A stretch of 43,676 bases of DNA from DATKFM01 sp046154965 (lineage in GTDB: Bacteria; Pseudomonadota; Alphaproteobacteria; Dongiales; Dongiaceae). Positions 42,369 through 43,676 of the stretch are shown here, in pieces. The translations under genes were made by a program, and so were the position numbers. The number at the start of each line of letters is the position of its first letter. Position 1 is the stretch's first letter. Location: contig JBJXDY010000081.1 in assembly GCA_046154965.1 (NCBI GenBank), positions 1 through 43,676 on the forward strand, read 5' to 3'. The notes beneath the pieces were generated by a model that made no database searches, was not told the origin of the DNA, and was given only the letters and a program-made list of their open reading frames with translations.

Positions 42369-43676
42369 ATGCACACGCCCACCAGCCATGCCTTCAAGGA
42401 CAACGCCCACCGGGCGCTGGGCGATCCCCAACTGCAACAGGCGATGTCCCATGTGAAGAAGAACTTCATCGCCAAGCGCGCCCATGCCGCCGCGCGGCTG
42501 CCGGAGTTCGAAGCGCTACGCGATGAAGCGCGCGCCATCAAGGATCACACCCTCGCCAATCTCGACATCTATCTCGAAGCTTTCGAGACGAAGGTGAAAG
42601 CTGCGGGCGGCCAAGTGCATTGGTGCGCCGATGCCGACAGCGCGCGCCAGACGGTGCTGCGCCTTTGCCGCGAGGCCGGCGCGCGCACGGTGACCAAGGG
42701 CAAGACGATGATCGGCGAGGAGATCGCCATCAACGATTTCCTGGAAGAGAACGGCATCACGCCAGTGGAAACCGATCTCGGCGAATACATCATCCAGCTT
42801 CGTGGTGAACTCCCCAGCCATATCATCGCGCCCGCGATCCATCTGACCAAGGAGCAGGTGGCCGATGCGTTTCGCGAGGCGCACACGGATCTCGATCCCA
42901 AGCGCCCGCTGACCGAGCCGCGGGAAATGCTGGCGGAAGCGCGGGGGAAACTGCGCAGCCGTTTCCTGAAAGCCGATGTGGGCATCACCGGCGCGAATTT
43001 CCTGATCGCGGAGACCGGCTCCACCGTGATCGTCACCAACGAGGGCAACGGCGATCTGACCCAGTCGCTGGCCCGCGTCCACATCGTCATCACCTCGATC
43101 GAGAAGTGCATGGCGACGTTGGAGGACGTGGCAACGATCCTGCGCCTGCTCCCCCGATCGGCGACCGGCCAGGACCTCACCAACTACGTGACGTTCTCGA
43201 CCGGCCCCCGCCGCGCCGCCGACCCCGACGGCCCCGAAGCCTACCACGTGGTGATCCTCGACAACGGCCGGTCGGAATTGCTTGGCAGCGAGTTTCGCGA
43301 GGTCTTGCGCTGCATCCGGTGCGCGGCCTGCATGAACCATTGCCCGGTCTATAACGCAGTCGGCGGGCACGCCTACGGCTGGGTTTATCCCGGACCGATC
43401 GGCGCCGTGCTGACCCCTGCCAACCTCGGCATCAAAACGGCGGGCAAGCTGCCGAATGCCTCGACGTTCTGCGGCGCGTGCGAGGCGGTCTGCCCGGTCA
43501 AGATTCCGCTCCCGGGCTTGATGCGCCGATGGCGGCAGCGCGAGTTCAGCGAGGGCCATAACGGGTTTATGGCCAAGGTCTCATTGGCCGCATTCGCGTT
43601 CCTGGCCCGGCGCCCCCCGGTCTATCACCTTGTGACCCGCTTTGCCGCCGCCGGATTGTCCGCGCTGGCTGGCAGC
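42369..43676 (+). CDS. lutB: LutB-type iron-sulfur protein (3'-truncated)
   Basis: The frame starts at ATG 42369 and stays open to the window end (436 codons); the C-terminus is missing. The N-terminal LUD domain includes KGKTMIGEEIAIND and ITGANFLIAETGSTVIVTNE. Two [4Fe-4S] motifs are present: C315, C318, C321, C325 (CIRCAACMNHCP) and C368, C371, C375 (CGACEAVCP). LutB is the central iron-sulfur subunit of the LutABC lactate oxidase system. LutC, if present, lies beyond the window. Confidence 0.94.
   Translation, partial: MHTPTSHAFKDNAHRALGDPQLQQAMSHVKKNFIAKRAHAAARLPEFEALRDEARAIKDHTLANLDIYLEAFETKVKAAGGQVHWCADADSARQTVLRLCREAGARTVTKGKTMIGEEIAINDFLEENGITPVETDLGEYIIQLRGELPSHIIAPAIHLTKEQVADAFREAHTDLDPKRPLTEPREMLAEARGKLRSRFLKADVGITGANFLIAETGSTVIVTNEGNGDLTQSLARVHIVITSIEKCMATLEDVATILRLLPRSATGQDLTNYVTFSTGPRRAADPDGPEAYHVVILDNGRSELLGSEFREVLRCIRCAACMNHCPVYNAVGGHAYGWVYPGPIGAVLTPANLGIKTAGKLPNASTFCGACEAVCPVKIPLPGLMRRWRQREFSEGHNGFMAKVSLAAFAFLARRPPVYHLVTRFAAAGLSALAGS

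Noticed and set aside
42516..43559. 347-codon minus-strand frame across lutB
   Set aside because: LutB has both iron-sulfur motifs in the plus frame; the antisense frame is an artefact.

Overview
The window reads as a chromosomal segment of a GC-rich alphaproteobacterium, probably Rhodospirillales-like. The case rests on protein types (alphaproteobacterial-style porin, DUF3576 lipoprotein, DUF6489 protein, GTP cyclohydrolase II with a degenerate RibB-like N-terminus) and above all on gene order. The gene string parB-parA-rsmG-mnmG-mnmE ... rho-hemJ-hemH-hemE | PPDK regulator-maf-aroE-coaE-dnaQ-secB is the order known around the replication origin of Caulobacter, Rickettsia and relatives. Taxonomy below class level is inference. 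No tRNA, rRNA, insertion sequence, prophage or CRISPR array was recognised.

Layout. 1-3431 (+): end of a dipeptide-type ABC importer operon (substrate-binding protein cut by the window edge, then two permeases; no ATPase in view). 3441-6143 (-): a methyltransferase, a metallo-beta-lactamase-fold hydrolase, and a DUF427 gene coupled by a 4-base overlap to an OmpR/PhoB response regulator. 6370-8041 (+): ribA and an L,D-transpeptidase-like gene. 8042-14150 (-): a YggS-type PLP protein, a porin with its own terminator and candidate promoter, and an operon of three sulfotransferases. 14325-19070 (+): DUF3576 lipoprotein, leuS, lptE, holA.

19067-24711 (-): the chromosome-segregation and tRNA-modification block parB, parA, rsmG, mnmG, mnmE. 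Two parS palindromes lie here, one inside the rsmG reading frame (21317-21332) and a perfect 16-mer between mnmG and mnmE (23302-23317). 24692-29932 is a stretch not part of the canonical block: a [2Fe-2S] ferredoxin and DUF6489 gene overlapping mnmE, then plus-strand genes for a YyaL/DUF255 protein, a dienelactone hydrolase-like protein, a quinone oxidoreductase and a DUF1089 protein. 30045-34127 (-): rho, hemJ, hemH, hemE.

34128-34539 is a 412-bp gene-free gap between hemE and the PPDK-regulator gene, the position of oriC in Caulobacter. It holds an A+T-rich stretch and DnaA-box-like 9-mers and is the likely chromosomal origin. Essential genes on both sides point away from it. 34540-38211 (+) is a tightly packed operon (PPDK regulator, maf, aroE, coaE, dnaQ). 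Then come secB and a histidine phosphatase (-), and a Tim44-domain protein, mltA, lutA and a truncated lutB (+).

Most of the window is conserved housekeeping DNA. The points that deserve attention are the origin/parS architecture, the sulfotransferase operon, the accessory block between mnmE and rho, and the DUF427-response regulator pair. I found no convincing evidence of a wholly new defence or mobile system.
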